In this document: positions 8,187-17,457 of the stretch, in pieces | How positions within the stretch are numbered: position 1 is the stretch's first letter | Layout: each line of letters begins with the position of its first letter | DNA from: Actinocorallia sp. API 0066 | GTDB taxonomy: Bacteria; Actinomycetota; Actinomycetes; Streptosporangiales; Streptosporangiaceae | Direction: 5' to 3' | NCBI RefSeq assembly: GCF_020991275.1 | Contig: NZ_JAJLQY010000005.1 | Location: forward strand, 310,001-374,000 | DNA length: 64,000 bases | Program-made: the position numbers and the translations under genes | The notes under the pieces: model-generated | What the model was told of the DNA's origin: nothing | What the model saw: only the letters and a program-made list of their open reading frames with translations | The model's database searches: none

Positions 8187-9749
8187 ATGAGCACCGCCCT
8201 GTCCCGTCGCACCCTGCTCTCCGGCGCCGCCGGTGGAGCCGTCCTCCTCGGCCTCACCGGCTGCGCGTCGGCAGTCGACCAGGAGACCTCAGGAACCCCC
8301 AAGAAGGGCGGCACCTTCGCCGGCGCCATCGGCACCGACCTGGTGCCCGCGAACTTCTACACCAACTCCAACGACGGGGTGACCACGATCATCGGCCTCG
8401 TGTACGAGAGCCTGATCCTCTACCCCAATGACAGTCTAAAGCCGCAGGCCAGACTCGCCGAAAGCTGGACGATCTCCGACGACGGCCTCACCGTCACCCT
8501 GAAACTGCGCCAGGGCGTGAAGTTCCACACCGGCCGCGCCTTCACCTCCGAGGACGTCAAGTTCTCGCTGGAGAGCTACGCCGACCCCAAGTGGAACGGC
8601 CAGCTGAAGAGCACCGCCGCGGCCATCGCGGCCGTCGACACGGCGGACCCGAACACCGCGGTGCTGACGCTGAAGCACCCCCTGGGCAACATCCTGGACC
8701 TCCTGGAGATCGTCCCGATCGTCGACAAGGAGACGTTCGCAGGGATCGGCGACGGAAGCAGGTACGTCGGCACCGGTCCGTTCAAGTTCGAGAAGTGGAC
8801 GCCGAACGCGCGCCTCCAGTTCACCAAGAACGCCGAGTACCGGGTGCCGGACCGCCCCTACCTGGACGCCGTGGACATCGCGGTCATCCCGGACGCGACG
8901 GCGCAGGCCAACCAGATCCGCAGCGGCCAGATCGACTACGCCTACGGCATCAGCAACCTCGACATCGAGCGGCTGGAGAAGGCCGGCGACATCACCAAGA
9001 TCCAGCGCACCGGCGCCGAGATCCAGGTGTACGTCGCCGCCAACCTCACCGTGGACGGGCTGGAGGACGTCCGGGTAAGGCAGGCCATCGCCTACGCGCT
9101 CGACCGTGACCGCATCCTCAGCGAGGTGTTCCGCGGCGCCGGTTACACCGCCAGCCTTCCGTGGCCCAAGACGTCGCCCGCCTACGACGAGGAGCTGAAC
9201 AACTTCTACAAGAAGGACGTGGCGAAGGCCAAGAGCCTGCTCGCGGACTACGGCAAGAAGGTCCCGACGCTGAAGTACAGCTACCAGACCCCCTCCCCCC
9301 TGTTCCAGGCGACGGCCCAGATCGTCCAGGCGAACCTCAAGGAGATCGGGATCGACGTGGAACTCGACCCGCTCGACCCGCCCACGTTCGTCGCCCAGCT
9401 CATCGGAGGCAAGTTCCCCGGCCTGTGGACGGCCTACCACTCGTGGGCCCAGTACACGCCGTCCACGCTGACCGTCAGCGCCTACCCGTTCAACGCGCTG
9501 AAGAACAGCTCGCACTACGAGTCCGACACCTACATCAAGGACGCGGACGCCGCCTGGAAGCAGATCAAGGGCGACAGCCCCGAGGCGATCGAGTCGTACC
9601 GCAAGCTGTCCAAGGACCTTCTCGACGGCGCGTTCCTGCTGGAGATCGCCATCATCGAAGGACGCTGGGCAGTCACGGACCGCGTGAAGGGCATCTCCTA
9701 CACGAAGCGTTCCGAACTCCTGCTCACCGACGCGCAGCTCACCGGGTGA
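8187..9749 (+). CDS. Dpp/Opp-type ABC substrate-binding lipoprotein
   Basis: Family 5 extracellular binding protein, 520 residues. The signal peptide combines a twin-arginine-like SRRTLLSG with a lipobox LTGC (Cys about residue 29), so it may be a Tat-exported lipoprotein. The family segments ESLILY, WTISDDGLTVTLKLRQGVKFHTGRAF and GTGPFKFEKW are clear. The ATG at 8187 follows AAGGAGA at 8173-8179. It is the first gene of a four-gene importer operon. Although the family carries peptides and nickel, the divergent AtsK-like enzyme and nearby sulfatase suggest that organosulfur compounds are the cargo here. Confidence 0.92.
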   Translation: MSTALSRRTLLSGAAGGAVLLGLTGCASAVDQETSGTPKKGGTFAGAIGTDLVPANFYTNSNDGVTTIIGLVYESLILYPNDSLKPQARLAESWTISDDGLTVTLKLRQGVKFHTGRAFTSEDVKFSLESYADPKWNGQLKSTAAAIAAVDTADPNTAVLTLKHPLGNILDLLEIVPIVDKETFAGIGDGSRYVGTGPFKFEKWTPNARLQFTKNAEYRVPDRPYLDAVDIAVIPDATAQANQIRSGQIDYAYGISNLDIERLEKAGDITKIQRTGAEIQVYVAANLTVDGLEDVRVRQAIAYALDRDRILSEVFRGAGYTASLPWPKTSPAYDEELNNFYKKDVAKAKSLLADYGKKVPTLKYSYQTPSPLFQATAQIVQANLKEIGIDVELDPLDPPTFVAQLIGGKFPGLWTAYHSWAQYTPSTLTVSAYPFNALKNSSHYESDTYIKDADAAWKQIKGDSPEAIESYRKLSKDLLDGAFLLEIAIIEGRWAVTDRVKGISYTKRSELLLTDAQLTG

Positions 9750-9753
9750 GGTC

Positions 9754-10713
9754 ATGACCGCGTATCTGCTGCGCAGGCTGCCTTCACTCGCACTGGTGTT
9801 GGCGGCCGCCTCGGTGCTCATCTTCGCCGTCATCCGGCTCGTCCCGGGTGACCCCGCCACGGCGCTCGCGGGCGCCAACGCGACACCGGAGGCGGTGGAG
9901 GCGATCCGGGCGGAGCTCGGCCTCGACCGGCCCTGGGTGACCCAGTACTTCGCCTGGCTGGGCGGGCTGCTGACGTTCGACCCGGGCCGGTCGTACCTGA
10001 TCGGCGGCACCATCGGCTCGCTCATCACCGAGTCCCTGGGCAACACCCTTCTGCTGGCCTCCAGCTCGCTGTTCCTGGCCGTCCTCACCGCGCTCGTCCT
10101 GGGGCCGCTGTGGGCGGGCACCCGCAAGCCGTGGCTGGAGCACCTGCTTACGGGCATCAACACGCTCGCCGTGGCGGTGCCGACGTTCGTCATGGGCGTG
10201 GCGCTGATCCTGCTGCTCGGGGTGCTCGTGCCGGTGCTCCCGAGCGGCGGAGTGCCGCGCGACGGGCTACTGGCGAACCCGTCGATCACCGTGCAGTACC
10301 TGCTGCTACCGGCGGTGTGCCTCGCGCTGCCGATAGGCGCGGTGCTCACCCGGTACGTCGCGGAGTCGCTGCGCACCGAGATGGCGCAGCCGTACGTGGT
10401 CACCGCGCTCGCCGCCGGGGTCTCCCGGCGGCGGGTGCTGCTCCGGCACGCGCTGCGCAACGTGCTGCCCACCAGCCTGACCGTGCTCGGCCTCCAGACG
10501 GGCGCGCTGCTCGGCGGCGCCGTCCTCGTCGAGTTCACGTTCTCGTGGCCGGGGCTCGGGCTGCTCATCGAGCGGGCGATCACCGGCCGCGACTACCCGG
10601 TCGTGCAGGTGCTGCTCATCCTGTCCGTCGTCGTCTTCGCGGTGCTGCAACTGCTGACCGACGTGGCGCACGCCCTCCTCGACCCGCGGGTACGCCTGGG
10701 AGGCGCGCGATGA
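9754..10713 (+). CDS. Dpp-type ABC permease 1 (DppB-like)
   Basis: First membrane subunit of the importer, 319 residues with six membrane segments. The N-terminus LLRRLPSLALVLAAASVLIFAVIRLVPGDPA is diagnostic for DppB-type permeases, and the ATPase-coupling loop lies in the segment around residues 210-235. It starts 4 nt after the binding-protein stop and overlaps the next permease by ATGA, so stoichiometric co-translation is expected. Confidence 0.93.
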   Translation: MTAYLLRRLPSLALVLAAASVLIFAVIRLVPGDPATALAGANATPEAVEAIRAELGLDRPWVTQYFAWLGGLLTFDPGRSYLIGGTIGSLITESLGNTLLLASSSLFLAVLTALVLGPLWAGTRKPWLEHLLTGINTLAVAVPTFVMGVALILLLGVLVPVLPSGGVPRDGLLANPSITVQYLLLPAVCLALPIGAVLTRYVAESLRTEMAQPYVVTALAAGVSRRRVLLRHALRNVLPTSLTVLGLQTGALLGGAVLVEFTFSWPGLGLLIERAITGRDYPVVQVLLILSVVVFAVLQLLTDVAHALLDPRVRLGGAR

Positions 10714-11582
10714 CAGAACTCAAGGCGCAAGAAGCCCAGGTGAAGGCCGAGCCCGACAGGCGGCCCGTGCGGCGGAACGGCCTGACGCACGGCCGCGGCC
10801 TCGTCGGCGTCGTCCTCATCGGCGTCATCGTGCTGCTCGGCGTGCTCGCGCCGCTGCTCGCGCCCTTCTCGCCGCAGGAGCAGATCGAGGGCGCCAACCT
10901 GCTCGGGCCGAGCGGCACCCACCCGTTCGGCACCGACGAGGTCAACCGCGACGTGTTCTCGCGGGTCCTGTACGGCATCCGGATCGACCTGTTCATCTGC
11001 CTCATAGCGGTGCCCGCGGGCGCCCTGCTGGGCGGGCTCATCGGGCTCGTCGCCAGCCAGACGGGCATAGCCGACGTGTTCGCCCAGCGCGCCTTCGACG
11101 TGGTGCTGGCGTTCCCGCCGATCATCCTCGGCATCGGCATCGCCGCGATCACCGGGACGGGCGTGCTGCCCGTCGTCTGCGTGGTGATCGGGGCGGAACT
11201 GCCGCTCTTCGGACGGCTCGTGCGCACCGCCACACTGAAGGTGCGCGAACTGCCTTACGTGGACGCGGCCGAGTCGATGGGCGCGTCCCGGGCCTGGGTG
11301 CTGCGCAAACACATCGTCCCGAACATCCTGGACTCCGTCATCGTGCAGCTCGCGCTGTCGGCGTCCGGCGCGGTGTTCATCCTCAGCGCGATGAACTTCC
11401 TCGGCATCGGCGTCAAACCGCCCGAACCGTCGCTCGGCGGGGTGCTCGCCGACGCGATGGCCCAGCTCGGCTCCAACACGATGTACGCGGTCGGCCCGCT
11501 GCTCGTCATCGTCGTCCTCGTCCTGGGCTTCCAACTGATCGCGCAGGGCCTGCTGGCCGCGCGGCGAGGAGGTGCGTCATGA
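10710..11582 (+). CDS. Dpp-type ABC permease 2 (DppC-like)
   Basis: Second membrane subunit, 290 residues. It has the DppC hallmark HPFGTDEVNRDVFSRVLYG after the first membrane segment and the coupling loop YVDAAESMGAS. A charged cytoplasmic N-terminus of about 30 residues precedes the first segment. It overlaps both neighbours by four bases, giving a tightly coupled permease pair. Confidence 0.93.
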   Translation: MTELKAQEAQVKAEPDRRPVRRNGLTHGRGLVGVVLIGVIVLLGVLAPLLAPFSPQEQIEGANLLGPSGTHPFGTDEVNRDVFSRVLYGIRIDLFICLIAVPAGALLGGLIGLVASQTGIADVFAQRAFDVVLAFPPIILGIGIAAITGTGVLPVVCVVIGAELPLFGRLVRTATLKVRELPYVDAAESMGASRAWVLRKHIVPNILDSVIVQLALSASGAVFILSAMNFLGIGVKPPEPSLGGVLADAMAQLGSNTMYAVGPLLVIVVLVLGFQLIAQGLLAARRGGAS

Positions 11583-13198
11583 CCGACCCGGTGCTCACGA
11601 TCGACGGCCTGAGCGTCAGGTTCCCCGGGGCGACGGCCGTCGAGGACGTGTCCCTCGCCCTGCTGCCCGACGAGGTGCTCGCGGTCGTCGGCGAGTCCGG
11701 TTCGGGCAAGTCGGTGACGGCGCTGGCCGTCCTCGGGCTGCTGCCGCCGGGCGCGACCGCGACGGGCAGCGTCGCGTTCGACGGGCAGGAGCTGCTCGGG
11801 CTCGACGAGGAAGCGCTGCGGCGGGTGCGCGGCGCACGGATCGCGCTCGTCTTCCAGGAGCCCTCGACGGCGCTGAACCCCGTCGAGCGGGTCGGCTGGC
11901 AGATCGGTGAGGTCCTCCGCGCACACGGTGTGAAATCCCGTCAGGCGCGCGCTGAGCGCGTCGGAGAGCTGCTCGGGCAGGTCGGCATCCCGCCGGAGCG
12001 GGCGCGGGACTACCCGCACCAGTTCTCCGGCGGGCAGAAACAGCGGATCGTGCTGGCGCTCGCGCTGGCCGCCGACCCGGACGTGCTCATCGCCGACGAA
12101 CCCACCACCGCCCTCGACGTCACCGTGCAGGCCGAGATCCTCGCCCTGCTGCGCGAACTCCAGCGCGGACGGCGGCTCGCGGTCCTGCTCATCACGCACA
12201 ACATGGGCGTCGTCGCCGACCTCGCCGACCGGGTCGCCGTCATGCGCGACGGCCGGGTCCTGGAGACGCAGGACGTGCGGCGGCTCTTCGCGGCGCCGTC
12301 CACCGAGTACGCGCGCGAACTGCTGGCGTCGGTGCCCAGGCTGGGACGTCAGGGGCGGGCCGTCCGCCCCGCGACGGAGGCCGCGCCCGTGTTCGCGGTG
12401 GACGACCTCGTCGTCGACTACCCGGGACGTAAGGCGGCGCTCGACAGGATCACGCTCGCCGTCACACCGGGCGAGGTGCTCGGGCTCGTCGGCGAGTCCG
12501 GCTCCGGCAAGACCACGCTCGGCCGGGTCGCCGTCGGGCGGCTCGGCGCCGCGTCCGGCACGGTGCGGCTGTTCGGGACCGACCTCGCCGGGCTCGGACG
12601 GCGCGAGCTGCGCGCGCTCCGCAAGCGGATCGGCGTGGTGCACCAGGACCCGGCGGCCTCGCTCGACCCGCGCCGGACGGTCCTGGAGTCGATCACGGAG
12701 CCGCTCGACGTCCACCGGGTCGGGACGCCCGCCACGCGCGTCGCTCGGGCCGAGGAGCTGCTGGAGCAGGTCGCTCTCGGGCGCTCGTACGGGTCGCGGC
12801 TGCCCCGTGAGCTGTCCGGGGGGCAGCGCCAACGGGTCGCCCTGGCGCGCGCGTTGGCGCTGGAACCCGACCTACTGCTGGCCGACGAGCCGACCAGCGC
12901 GCTGGACGTCTCCGTACAGGCGTCCGTCCTTGAGCTGTTCGCGGAGCTCCAGGAGGCGCACGGCTTCGCCTGCCTGTTCATCAGCCACGACCTGGCCGTG
13001 GTGAACCAGGTGGCCGACCGGGTCGCCGTCATGCGGAACGGCCAACTCGTCGAGTCGGGACCCACAGGGGAGGTGCTCACCAGGCCGTCCTCGGCCTACA
13101 CGCGGGCGCTGGTGGACTCCGTTCCGGTGCCGGACCCCGATGAGCAGCGGGCCCGCCGCCTGCCCACGGTCCTCACGAGTCTGAAGAACACGGCCTGA
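11579..13198 (+). CDS. Fused DppD-DppF-type ABC ATPase
   Basis: One polypeptide of 539 residues carrying both ATPase halves of the importer. Each half has a Walker A (GESGSGKS near residue 40; GESGSGKT near 305), a signature (FSGGQKQR; LSGGQRQR) and a Walker B (LIADEPT; LLADEPT). The fusion replaces the separate D and F subunits found in most Dpp/Opp systems. It starts with the ATGA overlap to the permease and ends at a strong hairpin, so it is the last gene of the operon. Confidence 0.93.
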   Translation: MTDPVLTIDGLSVRFPGATAVEDVSLALLPDEVLAVVGESGSGKSVTALAVLGLLPPGATATGSVAFDGQELLGLDEEALRRVRGARIALVFQEPSTALNPVERVGWQIGEVLRAHGVKSRQARAERVGELLGQVGIPPERARDYPHQFSGGQKQRIVLALALAADPDVLIADEPTTALDVTVQAEILALLRELQRGRRLAVLLITHNMGVVADLADRVAVMRDGRVLETQDVRRLFAAPSTEYARELLASVPRLGRQGRAVRPATEAAPVFAVDDLVVDYPGRKAALDRITLAVTPGEVLGLVGESGSGKTTLGRVAVGRLGAASGTVRLFGTDLAGLGRRELRALRKRIGVVHQDPAASLDPRRTVLESITEPLDVHRVGTPATRVARAEELLEQVALGRSYGSRLPRELSGGQRQRVALARALALEPDLLLADEPTSALDVSVQASVLELFAELQEAHGFACLFISHDLAVVNQVADRVAVMRNGQLVESGPTGEVLTRPSSAYTRALVDSVPVPDPDEQRARRLPTVLTSLKNTA

Positions 13199-13214
13199 CC
13201 TGGCCCTCACGCAG

Positions 13215-13241
13215 GACGCCCCCCGGATTCCGGGGGGCGTC
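13215..13241 (+). terminator. Terminator of the importer operon
   Basis: Perfect 12-bp stem GACGCCCCCCGG / CCGGGGGGCGTC with a 3-nt loop, starting 17 bp after the ATPase stop. There is a weak T run after it. Confidence 0.8.
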
Positions 13242-13264
13242 TTACGTTGGGCTGCTTGGACGAG

Positions 13265-13295
13265 CGCCTCCCCGAGAGCACGGCTCGGGGAGGCG
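13265..13295 (-). terminator. Terminator of the sulfatase gene
   Basis: Perfect 12-bp stem CGCCTCCCCGAG / CTCGGGGAGGCG with a 7-nt loop, just after the sulfatase stop in the leftward direction. Together with 13215-13241 it forms a back-to-back pair between convergent genes. Confidence 0.75.
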
Positions 13296-13307
13296 TCGCA
13301 CAGGGCG

Positions 13308-15614
13308 TCACTCGAAGGCGGCGCCCGCTTCGCGGAGGAGGGCGAGGACCTCGGCCGGGTCGTAGGGGGCCGGGGCGCCGGGCAGGTAGGTGACCGACGT
13401 GAGCGAGCCCGTGTAGGGGAAGGCGCCGTGACGCTGGTAGAGCGGCCACGAGACAGGGTTGCGCCGGTCGGCGCCCACGTCGATGCCCTGCGCGGGGGCG
13501 AAGCCGAAGAGGATGAGCACCTCGTCCAGGCCCGTCCTGCGTTCGCCGTCCACAAGCACGTCGAAGCGCCAGCGGTAGTCGGGCAGGATCGTCGCCTTGA
13601 GCGTCACCAGGTGCTCGCCCGGAGCCAGTTCGCCCGCGTCGGCCTCGTGGAGGGCGCCGTACTCGTTGTAGACGAAGCGTAGGCGGCCGTCCTCCAAGTG
13701 GAGGTTGTAGCCGCCGCCCAGGTCGCCGTGCGCGAACAGGACGCCCTGGTCGCCCGGCGCGTACGTCAGGCGCGTCTCGACGTCGAAGGAGCGCAGCGCC
13801 ACCAGCTTGGCCGACCTGTACCGCTCCAGGCTCGGCGTGCCGGGCAGCAGCGTGACGGGACGGCTGAACGCCCGGTCGGACGGCGGACGGCTCACGAACA
13901 GGTGGCCCCGGTCGTCCACGGGGAACACACGGTTGTCCCAGGCAGCGCGCTCCCAGGCGGCCGCCAAGTCCTTCACCAGATCCGGGTGCTCGGCAGCCAC
14001 GTCGTGCGCCTCGGTCGGATCCGTGGCGACGTTGTACAGCTCCCAGGGGGCGTCGTCGGCGGACGTCCCGGGCTGGTGCAGGGAGACGAGCTTCCAACCG
14101 TCGCGGTAGTAGGACCGGTTGCCTGTCATCTCGCAGTACTGCTCGACGTGGGTGCTGGCCGCCTCCGGGTCGCGGAGCGGGCCCGTGAAGCTGAACCCGT
14201 CGAGCGGGCGTGCCTCCTTGCCTTGGCGCTCCGACAGGCGATCCACTCCGGCGAGTTCCAAGAGTGTCGGGTAGAGGTCCGTCACGTACTGGTACTGCGT
14301 GCGGACCTGGCCCGCCAGCTCACCCAGACCGGCGGGCCAGGAGACGATGAACGGCACCCGCACCCCGCCCGCGTGGGTGTTGCCCTTGTAGAGCCGGAAG
14401 GGCGCGTTGGACGCCATGCCCCAACCGCGCGGGTAGTGGATCGTGCTGTCGGGGCCGCCGAGCGAGTCCAGGTCGCGCGGCACGTCCGTGTGCCACTCGC
14501 GCGGCAGGTGCGGCCCGCGCGAGAACGTCCGGTAGTAGCTGCGGGTGCCCTGCGGGCCGCCCTCTCCGGTGCCGCCGTTGTCGGACGTGAAGACGACGAG
14601 TGTGTTGTCGAGCTCGCCGAGCGCCTCGATCGTCGCGAGGAGGCGGCCGAGGTTCTGGTCGACGTTGTCCACCATCGCCGCGTACACCTCCTTCATCCGC
14701 GCGTAGAGCTCCCGCTCCTCCTCAGGGAGGGAGTCCCAGGGCTCGACGTCGTGGTGGACCTCTCCGTTGCGCGGAGGCAGCTCGGTGCCTTCGGGGAACA
14801 GCCCTGAGGCGATCTGCCTCTGGAACCGCTCCTCCCGCACCGCGTCCCACCCCCTGCCGTACCTGCCCCGGTACTTGGCGATGTCCTCCGCCTTCGCCTG
14901 GAGCGGCCCGTGGACGGCCCCGTGCGCGTAGTACAGGAAGAACGGCTTGTCGGAGTTGGCCCGCAGCCCCTTCACCATCGAGATCGCCTCGTCGGTGATG
15001 TCGTCGGTGAGGTAGTAGCCGTCGGGGTACTGGTCGACCGCCACCGGCGAGTTGTCCCTGACAAGGTGGTACGGCAGGTGAAGGCTCGTCAGCCCCTCCA
15101 GGAACCCGTAGAACCTGTCGAAGCCCCGCTGAAGCGGCCACGACCGCTTGTAGGCCCCCTCGTTCATCGTGGAGTCCTTGGTGAGGTGCCACTTGCCCAC
15201 CGCGTACGTCGCATACCCCGAGGCCCGCAACGACTCCGCCAACGTAGGCGCGTCGTCCGCCAACTCCAACGCCCACCCCGGAAACCCAGGGTCAGCGTTC
15301 GCCACAAACCCAAAGCCCGCATTATGCGGATTCAACCCGGTCAGCAACGACGCCCGAGACGGCGAACACAACGGATTCGTGTGATAGTTCGCAAACCGCA
15401 CCCCCCTCCGGGCCAACCCGTCCACCACCAGCGTCTCGATCTCCGACCCAAACGCCCCAACATCACTGAACCCCATGTCATCCATCAACACCACAACAAT
15501 GTTCGGCGCCCCCTCCCGAGCCCGAGGCGGCACATCCCACCAGGGCACCGACTCCCCCACCGTCCGCCCCACCAAAGCCCCATGCCCCACATAACTCCTG
15601 GTAGTCCCCACCAT
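13308..15614 (-). CDS. Formylglycine-dependent sulfatase (arylsulfatase family)
   Basis: Type I sulfatase of 768 residues that hydrolyses sulfate esters. The metal site DDMGFSD (about 45-51) and the modification signature CSPSRASLLTG (Cys83 becomes formylglycine) are intact, as is GKWHLTK. It is about 200 residues longer than AtsA-type enzymes; the extra C-terminal region looks like a beta-rich domain. No signal peptide is visible, so a cytoplasmic role is likely. The ATG at 15614 is chosen for its strong site (GGGAGGAG); an in-frame ATG 27 nt upstream is weaker. No formylglycine-generating enzyme is in the window. It belongs with the dioxygenase and importer as a sulfate-ester locus. Confidence 0.93.
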   Translation of the reverse strand: MVGTTRSYVGHGALVGRTVGESVPWWDVPPRAREGAPNIVVVLMDDMGFSDVGAFGSEIETLVVDGLARRGVRFANYHTNPLCSPSRASLLTGLNPHNAGFGFVANADPGFPGWALELADDAPTLAESLRASGYATYAVGKWHLTKDSTMNEGAYKRSWPLQRGFDRFYGFLEGLTSLHLPYHLVRDNSPVAVDQYPDGYYLTDDITDEAISMVKGLRANSDKPFFLYYAHGAVHGPLQAKAEDIAKYRGRYGRGWDAVREERFQRQIASGLFPEGTELPPRNGEVHHDVEPWDSLPEEERELYARMKEVYAAMVDNVDQNLGRLLATIEALGELDNTLVVFTSDNGGTGEGGPQGTRSYYRTFSRGPHLPREWHTDVPRDLDSLGGPDSTIHYPRGWGMASNAPFRLYKGNTHAGGVRVPFIVSWPAGLGELAGQVRTQYQYVTDLYPTLLELAGVDRLSERQGKEARPLDGFSFTGPLRDPEAASTHVEQYCEMTGNRSYYRDGWKLVSLHQPGTSADDAPWELYNVATDPTEAHDVAAEHPDLVKDLAAAWERAAWDNRVFPVDDRGHLFVSRPPSDRAFSRPVTLLPGTPSLERYRSAKLVALRSFDVETRLTYAPGDQGVLFAHGDLGGGYNLHLEDGRLRFVYNEYGALHEADAGELAPGEHLVTLKATILPDYRWRFDVLVDGERRTGLDEVLILFGFAPAQGIDVGADRRNPVSWPLYQRHGAFPYTGSLTSVTYLPGAPAPYDPAEVLALLREAGAAFE

Positions 15615-15677
15615 GCACTCCTCCCTAAAAGCCGCCGCCACCCTCCCAAACCAAACCCCACCAAGTCAACCAACAAA

Positions 15678-16523
15678 CTAGGAATCCCGCCCATACCGCC
15701 CCACCGCGAGCGGGCCCGTCAGGCGCCAGCCCGGTTCGCCTTCGCCGTCAGCCTGGTCCAGCGCGGCGAGAAGGTTCAGCCGCTCGACCGCGAACCAACG
15801 CATGGCCTGCTCAGCGTCGGTGAAGGCGGGGATCACCAGGCCGTCGGAAGGGACGAGGGGCACCTCATGGGAGAAGGGCAGGATCGCCGCCCTTCCCGCG
15901 TCCGCCGTCAGCAGATACCAGCTGAGAACACGGCGGACCGTACGCGTCCGCTCCTTGGGGCTGGTCTCCTCCGCGAGACGTTCCACGGCGTAGGCGCGCA
16001 GAAGGTCGTGCAGGTGGTAGCGGCCGCGGGAGACCTCCCGCAGGAGATGGGCCGAGCACAGGGCGTCGAGCAGGCGGCGCGCGAACCGGGCGTCGGGCGC
16101 GCCGAACAGCGCCGCCGCGGCGTCGACGCCGATCTCCCGGCCCGCGTGCGGACCGAGCAGCCGGAACGCGGTACGCGGCTCGGGGGACAGCGCGTGGTAG
16201 GACCAGGAGAACGCGGCGCGCACGTCGCTCAACTCGTCCTCGCTGGACGCGAGCGAGTCCAGCCGGTGCCGCTCCTGCTCCAGTTCCGCGACGACGCGGG
16301 CCACGCCGACGACCTCGCCGAGGAGCGCCACGGCGTCTTCCGGTTCGAGGACGTCAAGCGTCACACGCACAGCCCCTTCCCTAGCCACCAGCCCTGACAG
16401 CGTACTTCTGCTCGTGATCAAGGCCACACACCCCCGAGAGCCGCCGACCGTCAGCGGGCCGTGCATTGTGCCGATCTGGACGACGGCGTCGGCCTCTCCC
16501 CTGTAGGTGTCGCCTTCCGTCAT
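15678..16523 (-). pseudogene. NB-ARC/AfsR-like regulator remnant with internal deletions
   Basis: Continuous frame of 281 residues that matches discontinuous parts of an actinomycete NB-ARC regulator. The N-terminal tag VVQIGTMHG is followed directly by the late-NB segment ALITSRS and LEPEDAVALLG, so the P-loop and Walker B part is missing. The expected GLPLALRIA segment is also missing between ALLGEVVG and the winged-helix part (RAAFSWSYHALSP, HDLLRAYA). The protein ends where TPR repeats would normally start. Two in-frame deletions and a truncation fit best. It could still be expressed but cannot bind ATP in the usual way. It lies 9 bp after the DUF6879 gene. Confidence 0.7.
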
Positions 16524-16532
16524 GAGGCCGCC

Positions 16533-17090
16533 TCAGAACGTGTGGCCGTGCCTGTCGGCGAACGCCTCGAAGGGGATCGAGCGGTGTACCGCGAGGTCGC
16601 GCCAGTGGTTGGCCTCGACGATCCGCTCCGGATCCTCGACGCGTTCGGCCGCCTCGAAGGCGCCGTCGTCGCGGTAGTGCATGACGATGAGCGCGGACGA
16701 GTCGAACAGCCAGTAATCACGGTGCGGCAGACCTTCCGGCCATTCCCCGGCGGGCACCGGGATCAGCCGGATCTCCTCACCCGCCGCGACGGTGTGCCGG
16801 TACGCCCATCCGCATTCGAAACGCACGTAATCCGACAACGGCTCCTCGACCACGTGCACCCGGTACAGGCGCTTCCCCGCGGCGTGCGCGGGCTTCACCG
16901 TGCCGTCGATCCAGGCGTCGATGCCCGGGAACAACCCGCGCGTGCGGCCACTCAGAAAAAGCTCGAACTCCGCCTTCTCATAGGAGACGTCATAATGCTG
17001 AAGTGACTCCAGCCGATAGGCGGTGAACCGGAATCCGGTGAAGAACTCATTGAATTCCGGGTCGTCAAGGGAGCGGAAGACCCTTCCCAT
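16533..17090 (-). CDS. DUF6879 family protein
   Basis: Cytoplasmic protein of 185 residues with the family hallmarks FRFTAYRLESLQHYDV, LYRVHVVEEPLSDYVRFE and YWLFDSSALIVMHY. These proteins are confined to actinomycetes and are usually encoded beside a small partner protein and an XRE/DUF5753 regulator; their function is unknown. Here the upstream partner carries an internal stop and the downstream gene is a remnant, so this is the only intact member of the locus. It starts directly after the partner's stop codon. Confidence 0.8.
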   Translation of the reverse strand: MGRVFRSLDDPEFNEFFTGFRFTAYRLESLQHYDVSYEKAEFELFLSGRTRGLFPGIDAWIDGTVKPAHAAGKRLYRVHVVEEPLSDYVRFECGWAYRHTVAAGEEIRLIPVPAGEWPEGLPHRDYWLFDSSALIVMHYRDDGAFEAAERVEDPERIVEANHWRDLAVHRSIPFEAFADRHGHTF

Positions 17091-17315
17091 CTAGCCCGCC
17101 TCTTTTCGCGCGCGCAGCACGTCCGCCGCGCCCAGCAGCACGGAGGCGTCGATGCGCAGGGCCGTCTCCCCGGGCAGCACGTTGACGAGGTGGGTGAAGG
17201 TGTCCTCATCGATACCCTAGCCCTGCACCACGACCTGCCCATCCTTGGCCAGGTAGACCGCAGGACATCCGTTGGCACCGGACCTGTCGTCCTTGAAGAG
17301 CATTTCCAGACGCAT
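17091..17315 (-). pseudogene. Small DUF6879-partner gene interrupted by an in-frame TAG
   Basis: A 75-codon frame missed by simple ORF calls. It starts at ATG 17315 behind a perfect AGGAGG site and reads MRLEMLFKDDRSGANGCPA, then VYLAKDGQVVVQG. A TAG follows at codon 33 (17217-17219), and the frame resumes GIDEDTFTHLVNVLPGETALRI to a stop at 17091. The layout matches the small acidic proteins (about 70 residues) that precede DUF6879 genes. It is either a fresh nonsense mutation, a sequencing error or, less likely, readthrough. Confidence 0.65.
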
Positions 17316-17457
17316 GGAACCTCCTACGGTTACCATGGTGAATTTTATCCGCGATACCAGCTTTTTCGGGAATCCGTCGTCAACCACTCAGGGGCGACCG
17401 CACCTTTACCGCCATTCTTTACATCGTTACCGTTAGGGGATATTAAGAACGCCAAAA

